Below are positions 19,908-29,004 of a stretch of DNA of 64,000 bases, piece by piece. Under the pieces are notes generated by a model. That model did not search any database, was not told the DNA's origin, and saw only the letters and a list, made by a program, of their open reading frames with translations. The position numbers were made by a program, and so were the translations under genes. Positions within the stretch are counted from its first letter, which is position 1. Every line of letters begins with the position of its first letter. This DNA is from Cupriavidus sp. BIS7 (GTDB lineage Bacteria > Pseudomonadota > Gammaproteobacteria > Burkholderiales > Burkholderiaceae): the NCBI RefSeq assembly GCF_000292345.1, contig NZ_ALOU01000027.1, positions 1-64,000 of the forward strand. Reading direction: 5' to 3'.

Positions 19908-19937
19908 ATTATACGTTGAAAACTGCGGAGCGGTCAA
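19908..19937 (-). promoter_or_regulatory. Sigma-70 promoter of yceD-rpmF
   Basis: The minus strand reads TTGACC (19932-19937), an 18-bp spacer, then TATAAT (19908-19913); transcription should start near 19901. The -35 abuts a GTATAC site at 19939-19944. It shares DNA with the divergent maf promoter, so the two cannot easily be occupied at once. Confidence 0.8.
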
Positions 19938-19945
19938 AGTATACA
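19916..19945 (+). promoter_or_regulatory. Candidate promoter of maf, overlapping a GTWWAC site
   Basis: Plus strand TTGAAA (19916-19921), 18-bp spacer, TATACA (19940-19945). The -10 sits inside GTATAC at 19939-19944; a second GTATAC follows at 19950-19955, exactly 11 bp on. Transcription would start near 19952, 48 nt before the maf ATG. Confidence 0.65.
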
Positions 19946-19999
19946 CGCCGTATACCATTCGCCACACCCGCCGCCATACCTTCCAATCAGATCCACAAC

Positions 20000-20602
20000 A
20001 TGTCTTTCGATGCCCGCCCTGCCCTGATCCTCGGGTCGAGCTCCCCCTATCGGCGCGAACTGCTCACGCGCCTGCACATCCCTTTCGAAGTCGCCACGCC
20101 GGATATCGACGAGACGCCGCTTGCCGGCGAGCGTCCCGCCGACACGGCGCTGCGCCTGTCCCGCCTCAAGGCCGAGGCGATCGCAACACGCCACCCCGGC
20201 GCACTGGTCATCGGCTCCGATCAGGTTTGCACGCTCGGCGACGACCAGCAGATCGGCAAACCCGGTTCGCACGAAAAAGCGCTGGCGCAGCTTCAGCTAA
20301 TGCGCGGCAAAACGGTCACATTTCATTCGGCCCTCTGCCTGCTCGACAGCCGCACCGGCGAAGCCCAGGTTGCAGATATCCAGACGCGAGCCACGTTCCG
20401 CGACCTGTCCGATGCCGAACTGGACGCCTACCTGCGTCTTGAAACCCCCTACGATTGCGCTGGCAGCGCCAAGGCCGAAGGGCTTGGCATCGCGTTATTG
20501 TCGCGCGTCGAATCCGATGACCCCACCGCACTGATCGGCCTGCCGCTGATCGCACTGACCAGCATGCTGCGCCACGCCGGCTATCCGTTCTTTGGAGCCT
20601 GA
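20000..20602 (+). CDS. Maf-like nucleotide pyrophosphatase (YceF type)
   Basis: House-cleaning pyrophosphatase; the YceF subgroup prefers 7-methyl-GTP. [14 protein letters not shown] (9-22) is the Maf signature, and DIDET and GSDQV carry the acidic catalytic residues. The 200-residue length is standard. The ATG at 20000 is chosen because the family motif then begins at residue 9; upstream sequence is promoter DNA. Placement divergent from yceD-rpmF is as in E. coli yceF, which supports the subgroup. Confidence 0.92.
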   Translation: MSFDARPALILGSSSPYRRELLTRLHIPFEVATPDIDETPLAGERPADTALRLSRLKAEAIATRHPGALVIGSDQVCTLGDDQQIGKPGSHEKALAQLQLMRGKTVTFHSALCLLDSRTGEAQVADIQTRATFRDLSDAELDAYLRLETPYDCAGSAKAEGLGIALLSRVESDDPTALIGLPLIALTSMLRHAGYPFFGA

Positions 20603-20605
20603 TCG

Positions 20606-21337
20606 ATGGCTGGCACCCTCTACCTGATTCCCAATACGCTGGGCAAACGCGACGAATTCGATCCGGTCATGGATGTGATCCCCGTCGGCGTGCAGCAGGT
20701 TGCAGCGCGGCTCGACTACCTCGTCGCCGAAAACGCCAAGACCGCGCGCGCGTTCCTGAAGAAGCTGAGCGAAACGGCCCCGCTGGCCCATCCGATCCAG
20801 CAGATCGAAATTCGCGAATTGAACATCAATACGCGTGCCGAGGCGCTGGCTGCGCTGCTGGACCCGATTGCCGCTGGCCACGACGGAGGGCTGCTGTCCG
20901 AGGCCGGCGTGCCGGCCGTTGCGGACCCCGGTGCCGACCTGGTGCGTCTGGCGCATTCCCGCGGGATCACAGTGCGCCCGCTGGTTGGCCCAAGTTCGAT
21001 CCTGCTGGCGGTGATGGGCTCAGGCCTGAACGGCCAGAGCTTCGCCTTCAATGGCTACCTGCCCGTCGACACCGATGCCCGCGCGCAGAAGCTGCGCGAG
21101 CTTGAACAGCGCTCACGCAAGGCGCAGCAAACCCAGGTGTGGATCGAAACGCCCTACCGAAACGGCGCGCTGCTGGACGCGCTGCGCCAGCACTGCTCGG
21201 GCACGACGCTGCTGTCGATCGCCGTCGACCTGACGCTGCCGACGGAGACCATCGTCACTCAGCCAATTTCGGCCTGGCGCCCGGACCGGCTGGAACTGCA
21301 CAAACGGCCGGCAATCTTCTCCCTGCTGGCCCAATAA
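20606..21337 (+). CDS. SAM-dependent methyltransferase, RsmI-like tetrapyrrole-methylase fold
   Basis: Begins 3 nt after maf. LYLIPNTLG at the N-terminus, SEAGVPAVADPGADLVRLAHSR (about 100-120, split motif) and GPSSILLAVMGSGLNGQSFAFNGYLP match the 16S rRNA C1402 ribose methyltransferase RsmI fold. The usual RsmI opening (ATPIGN) is replaced by IPNTLG, so this looks like the paralogue annotated only as a SAM-dependent methyltransferase. Its substrate is unknown. It ends at a bidirectional terminator. Confidence 0.85.
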   Translation: MAGTLYLIPNTLGKRDEFDPVMDVIPVGVQQVAARLDYLVAENAKTARAFLKKLSETAPLAHPIQQIEIRELNINTRAEALAALLDPIAAGHDGGLLSEAGVPAVADPGADLVRLAHSRGITVRPLVGPSSILLAVMGSGLNGQSFAFNGYLPVDTDARAQKLRELEQRSRKAQQTQVWIETPYRNGALLDALRQHCSGTTLLSIAVDLTLPTETIVTQPISAWRPDRLELHKRPAIFSLLAQ

Positions 21338-21340
21338 CGA

Positions 21341-21371
21341 CAAAGGCCCCCGTGAAAACCGGGGGCCTTTG
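21341..21371. terminator. Bidirectional terminator between convergent genes
   Basis: Stem CAAAGGCCCCCG (21341-21352) with CGGGGGCCTTTG (21360-21371), loop TGAAAAC. It lies between the ends of the convergent methyltransferase and S49 peptidase genes. The T-runs are short on both sides, so efficiency may be moderate. Confidence 0.7.
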
Positions 21372-21389
21372 CGTTTGCTGCCTGCCGCG

Positions 21390-22535
21390 TTATCGCACCG
21401 ACGGCACGCTGGCACTCATCAGCATCACCTTCATCGCCGCCGATCCCGCTGCGGCGCCAAAGCGCTTGGCCACGCGCTCGGCAATGTTTTCCTTGACCGT
21501 GTAATCGACAATGTCCTCGGCCTTGAACAGGTCGCGCGCCACGTAGTCAGCGCTGCCCAAGCCATCGGCCAGCCCCAGTTCCACGGCACGCTCACCGGAC
21601 CAGAACAGGCCGGAGAACAGTTCGGGGTCGCTCTTGAGCCGATCGCCGCGCCCTTCCTTCACCACGTTGATGAATTGCTGGTGAATTTCCTTGAGCATGG
21701 CCTCGGCATAGCCCTTCTGGCGCGGCACTTCCGGCGAGAACGGATCGAGCATGCCCTTGTTGGCGCCAGACGTGTACAGGCGACGCTGGACACCGACCTT
21801 GTCCATCAGGCCCGTGAAGCCGAAGCCATCCATCAGCACGCCAATCGAGCCAACGATGCTCGCCTTGTCGACATAGATCTTGTCAGCCGCGGCGGCCACG
21901 TAATAGCCGCCGGAAGCGCAGATCTCCTCGACCACAACATAGAACGGCTTGTCCGGATACAGCTTGCGCAGGCGATGGATCTCGTCGTTGATGATGCCGG
22001 CCTGCACAGGCGAGCCGCCCGGCGAATTGATCTTCAGGATCACGCCGGCTGCGGACGTATCGGCGAAGGCTGCCTGCAGAGACGCATTGATCGAATCGGC
22101 GCTGGCCGGCGTGCCGGCGGCAATCTCGCCATCGAGCGTGACCATCGCCGTGTGACGGCCGGACGTGGAGGTCAGCACGTCGCCCTTGAAGTCGATCGCC
22201 GCATAGAGAATCAGGGCGATGATGGCGAGACCGACAAACCTGAAGAAGATCTTCCAGCGCCGTGCCGCGCGCTGCTCGCGCAGGCTGGCCATCAGCACCT
22301 TCTCGAGCACGTCGCGCTCCCAGCTTCCGCCGGCACTGGCCCCGCCGACAGGACCACCCTTGCCGGCCATGCGGGCACGGCGCTCGTCGGCTTCACGCCG
22401 CGTGGCTTCGTCGCCAGCCTGCAACTCGCGCTCCAGCGGATAGTCTGCCTGCTTCGCCGTTTCGAGCTTGCCGCTGTCGTCAGGACGATCCTGCGGTTGA
22501 CCCGGTTCGTTCGGCGGATTTTGCTGTTCTGTCAT
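21390..22535 (-). CDS. sppA: Signal-peptide peptidase-like S49 serine peptidase
   Basis: Inner-membrane peptidase of the short SppA/SohB type (381 residues, one S49 domain). The first 90 residues are charged and cytoplasmic; one membrane segment follows at about 95-115 (FRFVGLAIIALILYAAI). The S49 core has INSPGGSP, and the catalytic Ser lies in EICASGGYYVAAAAD. It is upstream neighbour of the S49-independent convergent gene and follows the Rieske gene by 42 bp on the same strand. Confidence 0.88.
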   Translation of the reverse strand: MTEQQNPPNEPGQPQDRPDDSGKLETAKQADYPLERELQAGDEATRREADERRARMAGKGGPVGGASAGGSWERDVLEKVLMASLREQRAARRWKIFFRFVGLAIIALILYAAIDFKGDVLTSTSGRHTAMVTLDGEIAAGTPASADSINASLQAAFADTSAAGVILKINSPGGSPVQAGIINDEIHRLRKLYPDKPFYVVVEEICASGGYYVAAAADKIYVDKASIVGSIGVLMDGFGFTGLMDKVGVQRRLYTSGANKGMLDPFSPEVPRQKGYAEAMLKEIHQQFINVVKEGRGDRLKSDPELFSGLFWSGERAVELGLADGLGSADYVARDLFKAEDIVDYTVKENIAERVAKRFGAAAGSAAMKVMLMSASVPSVR

Positions 22536-22577
22536 GCGAATGGACTCGGTAAAGTCAGGTGACCGCCTGGCTCCGCC

Positions 22578-22961
22578 TTATTCGGTGCCGGACGGGAAAA
22601 ATGGTGGCTCGGGCAGCCAGAACACCGCGCCCTCGCGCTCCTCGATCCGGAGTTTCGCCAGCGCGGCGCCCCGGCAAGGGCCGCCTACGCAAAGGCCGGT
22701 GTCAGGCGCGTAGGTCGCGCCATGAGTAGCGCACATCAAGTATAAGCCCGCACTATCGAAAAACTGGCCTTCTTGCCAGTCGAGTTCCATCGGCACGTGG
22801 GCGCACTGGTTCAGGTAGCCATGCGCGGCACCTTCGTATCGCACGACGAAGGCGCCAATCTCGCGCGATCCGAACCGGACCGCGAAGCGGATACCCACGC
22901 CGCCCTCGACAAGCGCGTCGGCCGCACACAGGCGTTGCGGCTCCATCCCGGTATCAGGCAT
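22578..22961 (-). CDS. Small Rieske [2Fe-2S] protein
   Basis: A 127-residue Rieske-fold protein with both cluster motifs: NQCAHVPMELDW (Cys-x-His) and YLMCATHGATY (Cys-x2-His), followed by a CVGGPC segment. It is a free-standing ferredoxin-like domain, so the electron partner cannot be told. Its ATG (22961) overlaps the stop of the HAD gene by 8 nt (ATGCCTGA); a second ATG at 22946 follows GGG and is a possible true start. The HAD-Rieske-sppA order suggests one operon with rluC. Confidence 0.85.
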   Translation of the reverse strand: MPDTGMEPQRLCAADALVEGGVGIRFAVRFGSREIGAFVVRYEGAAHGYLNQCAHVPMELDWQEGQFFDSAGLYLMCATHGATYAPDTGLCVGGPCRGAALAKLRIEEREGAVFWLPEPPFFPSGTE

Positions 22962-23613
22962 GCGCGAGCAGCCACTGCTGCAGATCTGCAATCGAGCTGG
23001 CGCAATGCACTGGCGACAGTGCCAGCAACGATTCCTCCGGATGCGCGCCATAGGACACGCCCAGACCATGTGCGCCCGCGTTGATGGCCATCTGGAGATC
23101 GTGGGTCGTATCGCCAACCATCACGGTGCGCCCGACGTCCTGCCCAAGCTCGCGCGTCAGTTCATGCAACATCGCCGGATGAGGTTTCGAGAACGTCTCA
23201 TCGGCGCAACGCGTGGCATCGAACAGCTTGCCGAGGCCGGTCGTTGCCAGTGCGCGCTCCAGGCCAACGCGCGTCTTGCCGGTGGCCACGCCCAGGAAGT
23301 AATGCTCCGCATGCAGCGCCTCAAGCATTTCGCGCACGCCGGGGAACAGCACGAGTTCGGCATCCCGCGTCAGGAAATGGAAGCGGTAGCGTTCCGCCAG
23401 CCGGGGGTAGTCGGCCGGATCGAGCGTCGGCACTGCGTACGAGAGCGCATCTTTCAGGCCGAGTCCGATCACATGGCTGGCCGCACTGTCATCGGGAACC
23501 GGCAGGCCCAGGTCACGGCTGGCCAACTGTATACATTTGGCGATGGTGGGCGTGGAATCCATCAGGGTTCCATCCCAGTCGAAAACGATCAGATCGAAGC
23601 GCTGCCTGGCCAT
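22954..23613 (-). CDS. HAD-superfamily phosphatase (Gph-like)
   Basis: A 219-residue HAD hydrolase: motif I DWDGTLMDST (nucleophile Asp13), motif II VATGKTR, motif III Lys in FSKPHPAML, motif IV VGDTTHDLQMAINAG. A helical cap follows motif I. Phosphoglycolate or pyrophosphate-type substrates are typical, but the sequence does not decide. It lies between rluC (41-bp gap) and the overlapping Rieske gene. Confidence 0.88.
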   Translation of the reverse strand: MARQRFDLIVFDWDGTLMDSTPTIAKCIQLASRDLGLPVPDDSAASHVIGLGLKDALSYAVPTLDPADYPRLAERYRFHFLTRDAELVLFPGVREMLEALHAEHYFLGVATGKTRVGLERALATTGLGKLFDATRCADETFSKPHPAMLHELTRELGQDVGRTVMVGDTTHDLQMAINAGAHGLGVSYGAHPEESLLALSPVHCASSIADLQQWLLAHA

Positions 23614-23654
23614 TGCGGTCCTTGGTTGATGCCTTGAGTGTGGTTGCGCCCGGG

Positions 23655-24665
23655 TCAGTCCGTGGCGCGGGCTTGCCGCCCCTGCCGCAATTGTTGCAGA
23701 AATTCAACACATTCGGCGGGCAGCGGCGCCGACACCGTAATCGGTGCGCCAGTGCCCGGGTGAGTGAGCGTGAGCCGATGTGCATGCAGAAACATGCGCT
23801 TGAGCCCCGGTTTCACACCGCTGCGTGAAAGTGCCTTGTTGAGCGCAAAATCGCCGTACTTGTCGTCGCCGACAATCGGGAAGCCAGTCGATTGCAGATG
23901 CACGCGAATCTGGTGCGTCCGTCCGGTCTTCAGCTCGGCCTCGAGCAAGGTGTAGCCATCGAAGGCTTCGACACGGTTGAAGACGGTATGCGACGGCAAA
24001 CCATCCGCCTGCACGCGCACACGGCGCTCGCCATCCGCGGTGCTGTATTTATATAGAGGCAGCTTTACGTGCTGCCGGGCATTGGGAAACTCGCCCGATA
24101 CGCACGCGAAATAGCGCTTGTCCATGCCATTGCCACGGATCTGCTCGTGCAGATGGACCAGCGCGGAGCGTTTCTTTGCCAGCACCAGAACGCCAGACGT
24201 TTCGCGATCCAGCCGATGGACCAGCTCCAGGAACTTCGCCTCGGGCCTGGCGCGGCGCAATTGCTCGATCACGCCGAAGGCAACACCCGACCCGCCATGC
24301 ACGGCCACGCCGGCAGGCTTGTCGATAATCAGCAGGTGGGCGTCCTCGAACAGCACCGGAAAATCGGCCGCCGGCACGAAACCGCTGGCTTCGGCAGGCT
24401 TTTCCGCCACTCGGATCGGCGGAATGCGGATGACGTCTCCAATCTGCAGGCGATATGTCGCATCGACGCGGCCCTTGTTGACACGCACCTCGCCCGACCG
24501 CAGCACACGGTAAATGTGGCTCTTGGGCACGCCTTTGGCGATCTTGAGCAGGAAGTTGTCGATGCGCTGCCCTTCGGAACTCTCGTCGACCGTCACATAC
24601 GCCACCTGGGCGCCACTCGGGCGCGAGCGCGGCTCCATTTCAATTTGATGGCGTAACTCATTCAT
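23655..24665 (-). CDS. rluC: 23S rRNA pseudouridine synthase RluC
   Basis: Makes pseudouridines in the 23S rRNA peptidyl-transferase region (955, 2504 and 2580 in E. coli). An N-terminal S4 domain (about 30-90) is followed by the RluA-type catalytic domain with VHRLDRETSGVLVLAK (catalytic Asp). The ATG at 24665 gives 336 residues; the longer frame runs into promoter DNA. It is divergent from rne, exactly as in E. coli, with a 9-bp hairpin in its leader (24686-24710). Confidence 0.94.
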   Translation of the reverse strand: MNELRHQIEMEPRSRPSGAQVAYVTVDESSEGQRIDNFLLKIAKGVPKSHIYRVLRSGEVRVNKGRVDATYRLQIGDVIRIPPIRVAEKPAEASGFVPAADFPVLFEDAHLLIIDKPAGVAVHGGSGVAFGVIEQLRRARPEAKFLELVHRLDRETSGVLVLAKKRSALVHLHEQIRGNGMDKRYFACVSGEFPNARQHVKLPLYKYSTADGERRVRVQADGLPSHTVFNRVEAFDGYTLLEAELKTGRTHQIRVHLQSTGFPIVGDDKYGDFALNKALSRSGVKPGLKRMFLHAHRLTLTHPGTGAPITVSAPLPAECVEFLQQLRQGRQARATD

Positions 24666-25652
24666 TTTCAATATAATTTCCCGGCCGTTACCGGCTAAAG
24701 ACCGGTAACGCACGACCTGTGTAAGCAAGGTTTGGCGCGAACCCTGATTGTCCTGCCCGATTTACCAGCCTTTTTTGTGGCGCATCGGCAAGGAATATGC
24801 GGGCCACCCGACACATTGTCTTGGGTAGTCCCACCAGTATCCGCGCGAGATTTCGCATTTTACACTTCGGGTTGCCGCCAACCCGGCCTGTCTCCCGCAT
24901 GTTGCGTACCCCGCGCGGCGCCAGACAGGCAAATGGTGGCAATCAGCAGCACGCACGCGCCGCGCCGGCGCGCAGGAAGTTGCCCATAGGCAACTTCGGC
25001 TTTCAGCCGGCCGACACGTGGGAACTGAGTGTTCAGGTAGAAAAGAATTCAATGCGGATGCCTGCCATCAGGCATCCGCATCGGTGAGAGAAGACCGCCC
25101 GCACCGGGAATCGGTGCCGGCCCGGCAGGCGAACCTGCCAACTGACCTGCAGTATCGGCCGCGATTCGGCGTAGTTTGTGGATCAAACCCGAATCGTCTG
25201 GCGCCCGGACGCAGAACGCCAAAAAGCCGCGGCGCGCCCGCCGGCAGACAGGTCAGATTGGTACAGGCACGCGCATGCCGCGTCCGGATTACTTGCTCTT
25301 TGACGCGTCTTGGCCATCCCGGCCCGGCCGCGATGGGAAGCGATGCCTGTGCTGCAAGCACGGCAGACATCTCCCGTCGCCCCCGGCCAGCCGGCATCCG
25401 CCAGAGGTCGCTGAATCTGGAGCAGTGTCACATCGCTCTCCCGGACCCAGCAGACTGCCCGTCCACCGGGACGGCCAAAACGCCGACAGCCTCTCCTTTC
25501 ACCCGCGCCCAGCCGGCAGCGTCGTTGTACGCGCCGGCGTCTTCGGCAATTCTCCCGCCCTCGCTCACTTTCCTCGCGTGCTCCCTGGACCGTCGCGGGC
25601 ATGACCGATTCATGACCCATTGGCACCCGCGACACTGGAGTGAGGTATTGCG
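24666..25652 (+). promoter_or_regulatory. Divergent rluC/rne region with highly structured rne leader
   Basis: A 987-bp gap without a supported gene. It holds a series of perfect hairpins: 24686-24710 (CGTTACCGG arms), 24868-24885 (CGGGTTG, loop CCGC), 24976-24997 (GAAGTTGCC, loop CATA), 24997-25009 (CGGCT), 25052-25081 (13-bp arms starting ATGCGGATG, loop CCAT), 25101-25117 (GCACCG) and 25124-25139 (GGCAGG, loop CGAA). TATAAT at 24672-24677 is a possible plus-strand -10 without a good -35. In E. coli the rne leader mediates autoregulation by RNase E; the same role is inferred here. Confidence 0.6.
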
Positions 25653-28600
25653 ATGAAACGCATGCTGTTCAACGCGACGCAACAGGAGGAGTTGCGCGTC
25701 GCCATCGTCGATGGTCAGAAACTGATCGATATCGACATCGAAACTGCCGGGCGCGAACAGCGCAAGGGCAACATCTACAAGGGCGTCATCACCCGGATCG
25801 AGCCCTCGCTGGAAGCCTGCTTCGTCAACTACGGCGAAGAGCGCCACGGCTTCCTGCCGTTCAAGGAAGTGGCCCGCGCGTTCTTCAAGGACGGCGTGGA
25901 CGTGCGCAACGCGCGCATCCAGGACGCCCTGCACGAAGGCCAGGAACTGATCGTCCAGGTCGAAAAGGAAGAGCGCGGCAACAAGGGTGCGGCCCTGACC
26001 ACGTTCATCTCGCTGGCCGGCCGCTACCTGGTGCTGATGCCGAACAACCCGCGTGGCGGCGGTGTGTCGCGCCGCATCGAGGGTGAAGACCGCCAGGAAC
26101 TGCGCGAAACGATGGCGCAGCTCCAGGTGCCGGAAGGCATGAGCATCATCGCGCGCACCGCCGGTATCGGCCGTGCCGCCGAGGAACTGCAGTGGGACCT
26201 GAACTACCTGCTGCAACTGTGGAAGGCCATTGACGGCGCCGCGGGCGACAACAAGGCACCGCTGCTGATCTACCTGGAATCGAGCCTGGTGATTCGCGCG
26301 ATCCGCGACTACTTCCAGCCCGATATCGGCGAGATCCTGATCGATACCGACGAGATCTACGAGCAGGCCCGCGCCTTCATGAGCGTGGTCATGCCCGACA
26401 ACATGAACCGCGTGAAGAAGTACCGCGACGACGTGCCGCTCTTCTCGCGATTCCAGATCGAACACCAGATCGAATCGGCGTACTCGCGCATGGTGATGCT
26501 GCCGTCCGGCGGCGCCATCGTGATCGACCATACCGAAGCCCTCGTTTCCGTTGACGTGAACTCGGCCCGCGCCACCAAGGGTGCGGACATCGAGGAAACC
26601 GCGCTGCGCACGAACCTGGAAGCGGCCGACGAGATCGCCCGCCAGCTTCGCCTGCGTGACCTGGGCGGCCTGATCGTGATCGACTTCATCGACATGGAGT
26701 CCGGCAAGGCCCAGAAGGACGTGGAAACGCGCCTGAAGGACGCACTGCGTCACGACCGTGCCCGCGTGCAGATGGGCAAGATCAGCCGTTTCGGCCTGAT
26801 GGAACTGTCGCGCCAGCGCCTGCGTCCGTCACTGTCCGAAGGCTCGCACATCACCTGCCCGCGCTGCAATGGAACAGGTCACATCCGCGATACCGAATCG
26901 TCCGCCCTGCAGGTGCTGCGCATCATCCAGGAAGAGGCGATGAAGGAAAACACGGCCGCCATCCACTGCCAGGTGCCGGTGGAAGTGGCTGCGTTCCTGC
27001 TCAACGAAAAGCGCCAGGAAATCAACCTGATCGAGCTGCGCTTCAAGGTCAACGTACTGCTGATCCCGAACAAGCACCTCGAGACCCCGCATTACAAGCT
27101 CGAGCGCCTGCGCCACGACGATCCGCGCCTGGAAGAATCGACCGCCAGCTATCGCATGGCCGAAGCAGCCGCCAAGGAACTCGAAGCCGACACGAGCTAC
27201 AGCAGCCGCAAGAAGGAAGACGCGCGTCCGCGCCAGGAAGCCGCCGTCAAGGGCATCACGCCCGACGCACCGGCCCCGGTTTCGGTGCCGCGCCCCGAGC
27301 GCGCGCGCGCCGAGGCGCCTGCGGCACGCCCCGCCCCGGCTACCCAGCAGGTGGCCAGCGGCGGCTTCATCGCCTGGCTCAAGGGCCTGTTCGGCGCCAA
27401 GCCGGCGGCACCCGCAGCAGAGCCGGTCAAGCCGGCAGCCGAAGCCCAGCCGCGCGGCGATAGCCGCCGCGAGCGTGGTGAACGCGGCGAGCGCGGTGAG
27501 CGTGGCCAGCGCGGCGAAGGCCGTGGTGAGGGCCGCGAGACCCGTGAGAGTCGCGAAGGCCGTGGCCAGCGTGGCGAACAACGCGGCGACCGTCAGGGCC
27601 GAGGACAGCGTGGTGCCGAGCCCCAGCGCGGTGAACAGCGTGAACAGCGTGAACAGCGTGACCAGCGCGAACAACGCGAGCAGCGCGAGCCCCGTGAACA
27701 GCGTGGCGAGCGCCCGGCGCGTGCACCGCGCGAAGGCCAGGCCACCCCGGCAATCGCCCAGCCAGAGCGTGCCGAGGCACGTCAGGAAGGCCGCCGCGAC
27801 CGCAACCAGGAACGCCGCGAGCGTCAGCGCGAACGCCAGCGTGAGCGCAATGAAGCCCGCGAGACCGAAGAGGCACTGAACCCTGAAGCACCGCAGACCG
27901 CGCTGGAAGCGGCGCAAGCCGCACCTGCACTGCCGGTTGCCGCTGCTGCTGTCACTGCCGTCGCTGCTGAAGCCACCGCTTCGGAACTGCCGGCAGGCGC
28001 GGAAGGCACCGAAAGCGGTGAAGGCGAGGAACGCCGCCGCCGCAATCGCCGTGGCCGCAACCGCTATCGCCGTGAACGCGACGACGCCGGCCGTGGCGAA
28101 GAAATCGATGGCAACGAAGCCAACCTGGCCGAAGTCAGCGCTGGCGTGACGGAATCGGAATCGGAATCGGAAATGGAATCGGCGCCGGCAGCTTTCCAGC
28201 CTGCCGTGGTCGAGACTGTGACGGCCCCCGAAACGGCAGCAGCCGTGGCGCACGTGGAAGCTGCTCCGGCAACGCCGGTGGCCGCCGAGCCGGTCTTCGC
28301 GGCCGTGGCTGAACCGCAAGCCGCACCGGTCGTGACACCCGCGCCTGCCCAGGTTGCGCCCGCGTACGTGGCACCGGTCGAGGCTGCGCCCGCCCCGGTT
28401 GCCGCAGCCCCTGTGATGCCCGAGCCCGTGGCTGTGACGCCTGATGTCGTGCCCGCGCCGGTTGCCACGCCGGTAGAAACGGTTGTGGAAGCTGCCGCAG
28501 CAGCGCCCGCCGCCGCGCCAGTAGCCGCCTCGCTGAGCGCATCGACGCTCGAGCCGATGCTGGCTGCGGCTGGCCTGCAGTGGGTCCAGACGGACAGCGA

Positions 28601-28763
28601 CAAGCACCGTGCCTCGCAGGAAGCCGCTGCACGTGTCGCGCCGGCGCCGCGTGTGCAGCGCGAGCGCAAGCCGCTGCCGCCGCTGCCCGAAGGTCCGATG
28701 ATCCTCGTCGAGACCGGCGGCAACGCACAGCGCGAGATGGCGCAGCAGCAACAACAGCAGTAA
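25653..28763 (+). CDS. rne: Ribonuclease E
   Basis: Essential endoribonuclease and scaffold of the RNA degradosome. The 1036-residue protein has the S1 domain (about 38-118), the catalytic domain with Asp301 (VDVNSA) and Asp344 (VIDFID), and the zinc link CPRCNGTG (Cys402, Cys405). After about 520 it is low-complexity: a hydrophobic patch [11 protein letters not shown] near 570 (likely membrane-binding helix), then a long Arg/Glu/Gly repeat tract (about 605-760), then an acidic and Ala/Pro/Val-rich tail. GGAGTGAGG precedes the ATG. The divergent structured leader suggests autoregulation. Confidence 0.96.
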   Translation: MKRMLFNATQQEELRVAIVDGQKLIDIDIETAGREQRKGNIYKGVITRIEPSLEACFVNYGEERHGFLPFKEVARAFFKDGVDVRNARIQDALHEGQELIVQVEKEERGNKGAALTTFISLAGRYLVLMPNNPRGGGVSRRIEGEDRQELRETMAQLQVPEGMSIIARTAGIGRAAEELQWDLNYLLQLWKAIDGAAGDNKAPLLIYLESSLVIRAIRDYFQPDIGEILIDTDEIYEQARAFMSVVMPDNMNRVKKYRDDVPLFSRFQIEHQIESAYSRMVMLPSGGAIVIDHTEALVSVDVNSARATKGADIEETALRTNLEAADEIARQLRLRDLGGLIVIDFIDMESGKAQKDVETRLKDALRHDRARVQMGKISRFGLMELSRQRLRPSLSEGSHITCPRCNGTGHIRDTESSALQVLRIIQEEAMKENTAAIHCQVPVEVAAFLLNEKRQEINLIELRFKVNVLLIPNKHLETPHYKLERLRHDDPRLEESTASYRMAEAAAKELEADTSYSSRKKEDARPRQEAAVKGITPDAPAPVSVPRPERARAEAPAARPAPATQQVASGGFIAWLKGLFGAKPAAPAAEPVKPAAEAQPRGDSRRERGERGERGERGQRGEGRGEGRETRESREGRGQRGEQRGDRQGRGQRGAEPQRGEQREQREQRDQREQREQREPREQRGERPARAPREGQATPAIAQPERAEARQEGRRDRNQERRERQRERQRERNEARETEEALNPEAPQTALEAAQAAPALPVAAAAVTAVAAEATASELPAGAEGTESGEGEERRRRNRRGRNRYRRERDDAGRGEEIDGNEANLAEVSAGVTESESESEMESAPAAFQPAVVETVTAPETAAAVAHVEAAPATPVAAEPVFAAVAEPQAAPVVTPAPAQVAPAYVAPVEAAPAPVAAAPVMPEPVAVTPDVVPAPVATPVETVVEAAAAAPAAAPVAASLSASTLEPMLAAAGLQWVQTDSDKHRASQEAAARVAPAPRVQRERKPLPPLPEGPMILVETGGNAQREMAQQQQQQ

Positions 28764-28796
28764 TACCCGCGCGGTAGCTGCACGCTGACGAAGCAA

Positions 28797-28826
28797 GGAA
28801 GGGACGGCCGAGGCCGTCCCTTTTTC
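28797..28826 (+). terminator. Intrinsic terminator of rne
   Basis: GGGACGGC (28801-28808) pairs with GCCGTCCC (28813-28820) around loop CGAG and is followed by TTTTTC. It sits 38 nt after the rne stop. Confidence 0.88.
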
Positions 28827-28906
28827 GTTGCCGGATGCCTTGACTTGATGCAACGCCGCACACTGTACCGCTGTGGCGCGCGGCGATTTGTGATCCCGTG
28901 ACGGCA

Positions 28907-28944
28907 GTCGCACCCACGTGCGACGAGCCCCACTCGGCTAGAAT
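28907..28944 (+). promoter_or_regulatory. moaA promoter region with inverted repeat
   Basis: A perfect inverted repeat GTCGCAC-CCAC-GTGCGAC (28907-28924) lies where the -35 would be, ahead of a -10-like TAGAAT (28939-28944). There is no consensus -35, so activator dependence at the repeat is plausible. Confidence 0.45.
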
Positions 28945-29004
28945 GGCTAGCAGAAGGGCCTCCGGATGCCAACACGCCGGCGGGCCACCGTCCTACCCCA
29001 GGCC

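Noticed and set aside
24868-25139. Row of hairpins before rne considered as a CRISPR array
   Set aside because: The stems differ in sequence and spacing; there are no direct repeats and no cas genes.
25068-25397. 109-codon minus-strand frame in the rne leader
   Set aside because: Arg/Pro-rich translation across several hairpins with no ribosome site; most likely leader RNA of rne.
26829-28913. 694-codon open frame antisense to rne
   Set aside because: It mirrors the repetitive Arg/Glu/Ala coding of RNase E in high-GC DNA; the translation is low-complexity Arg/Gly/Leu and has no ribosome site or domain.
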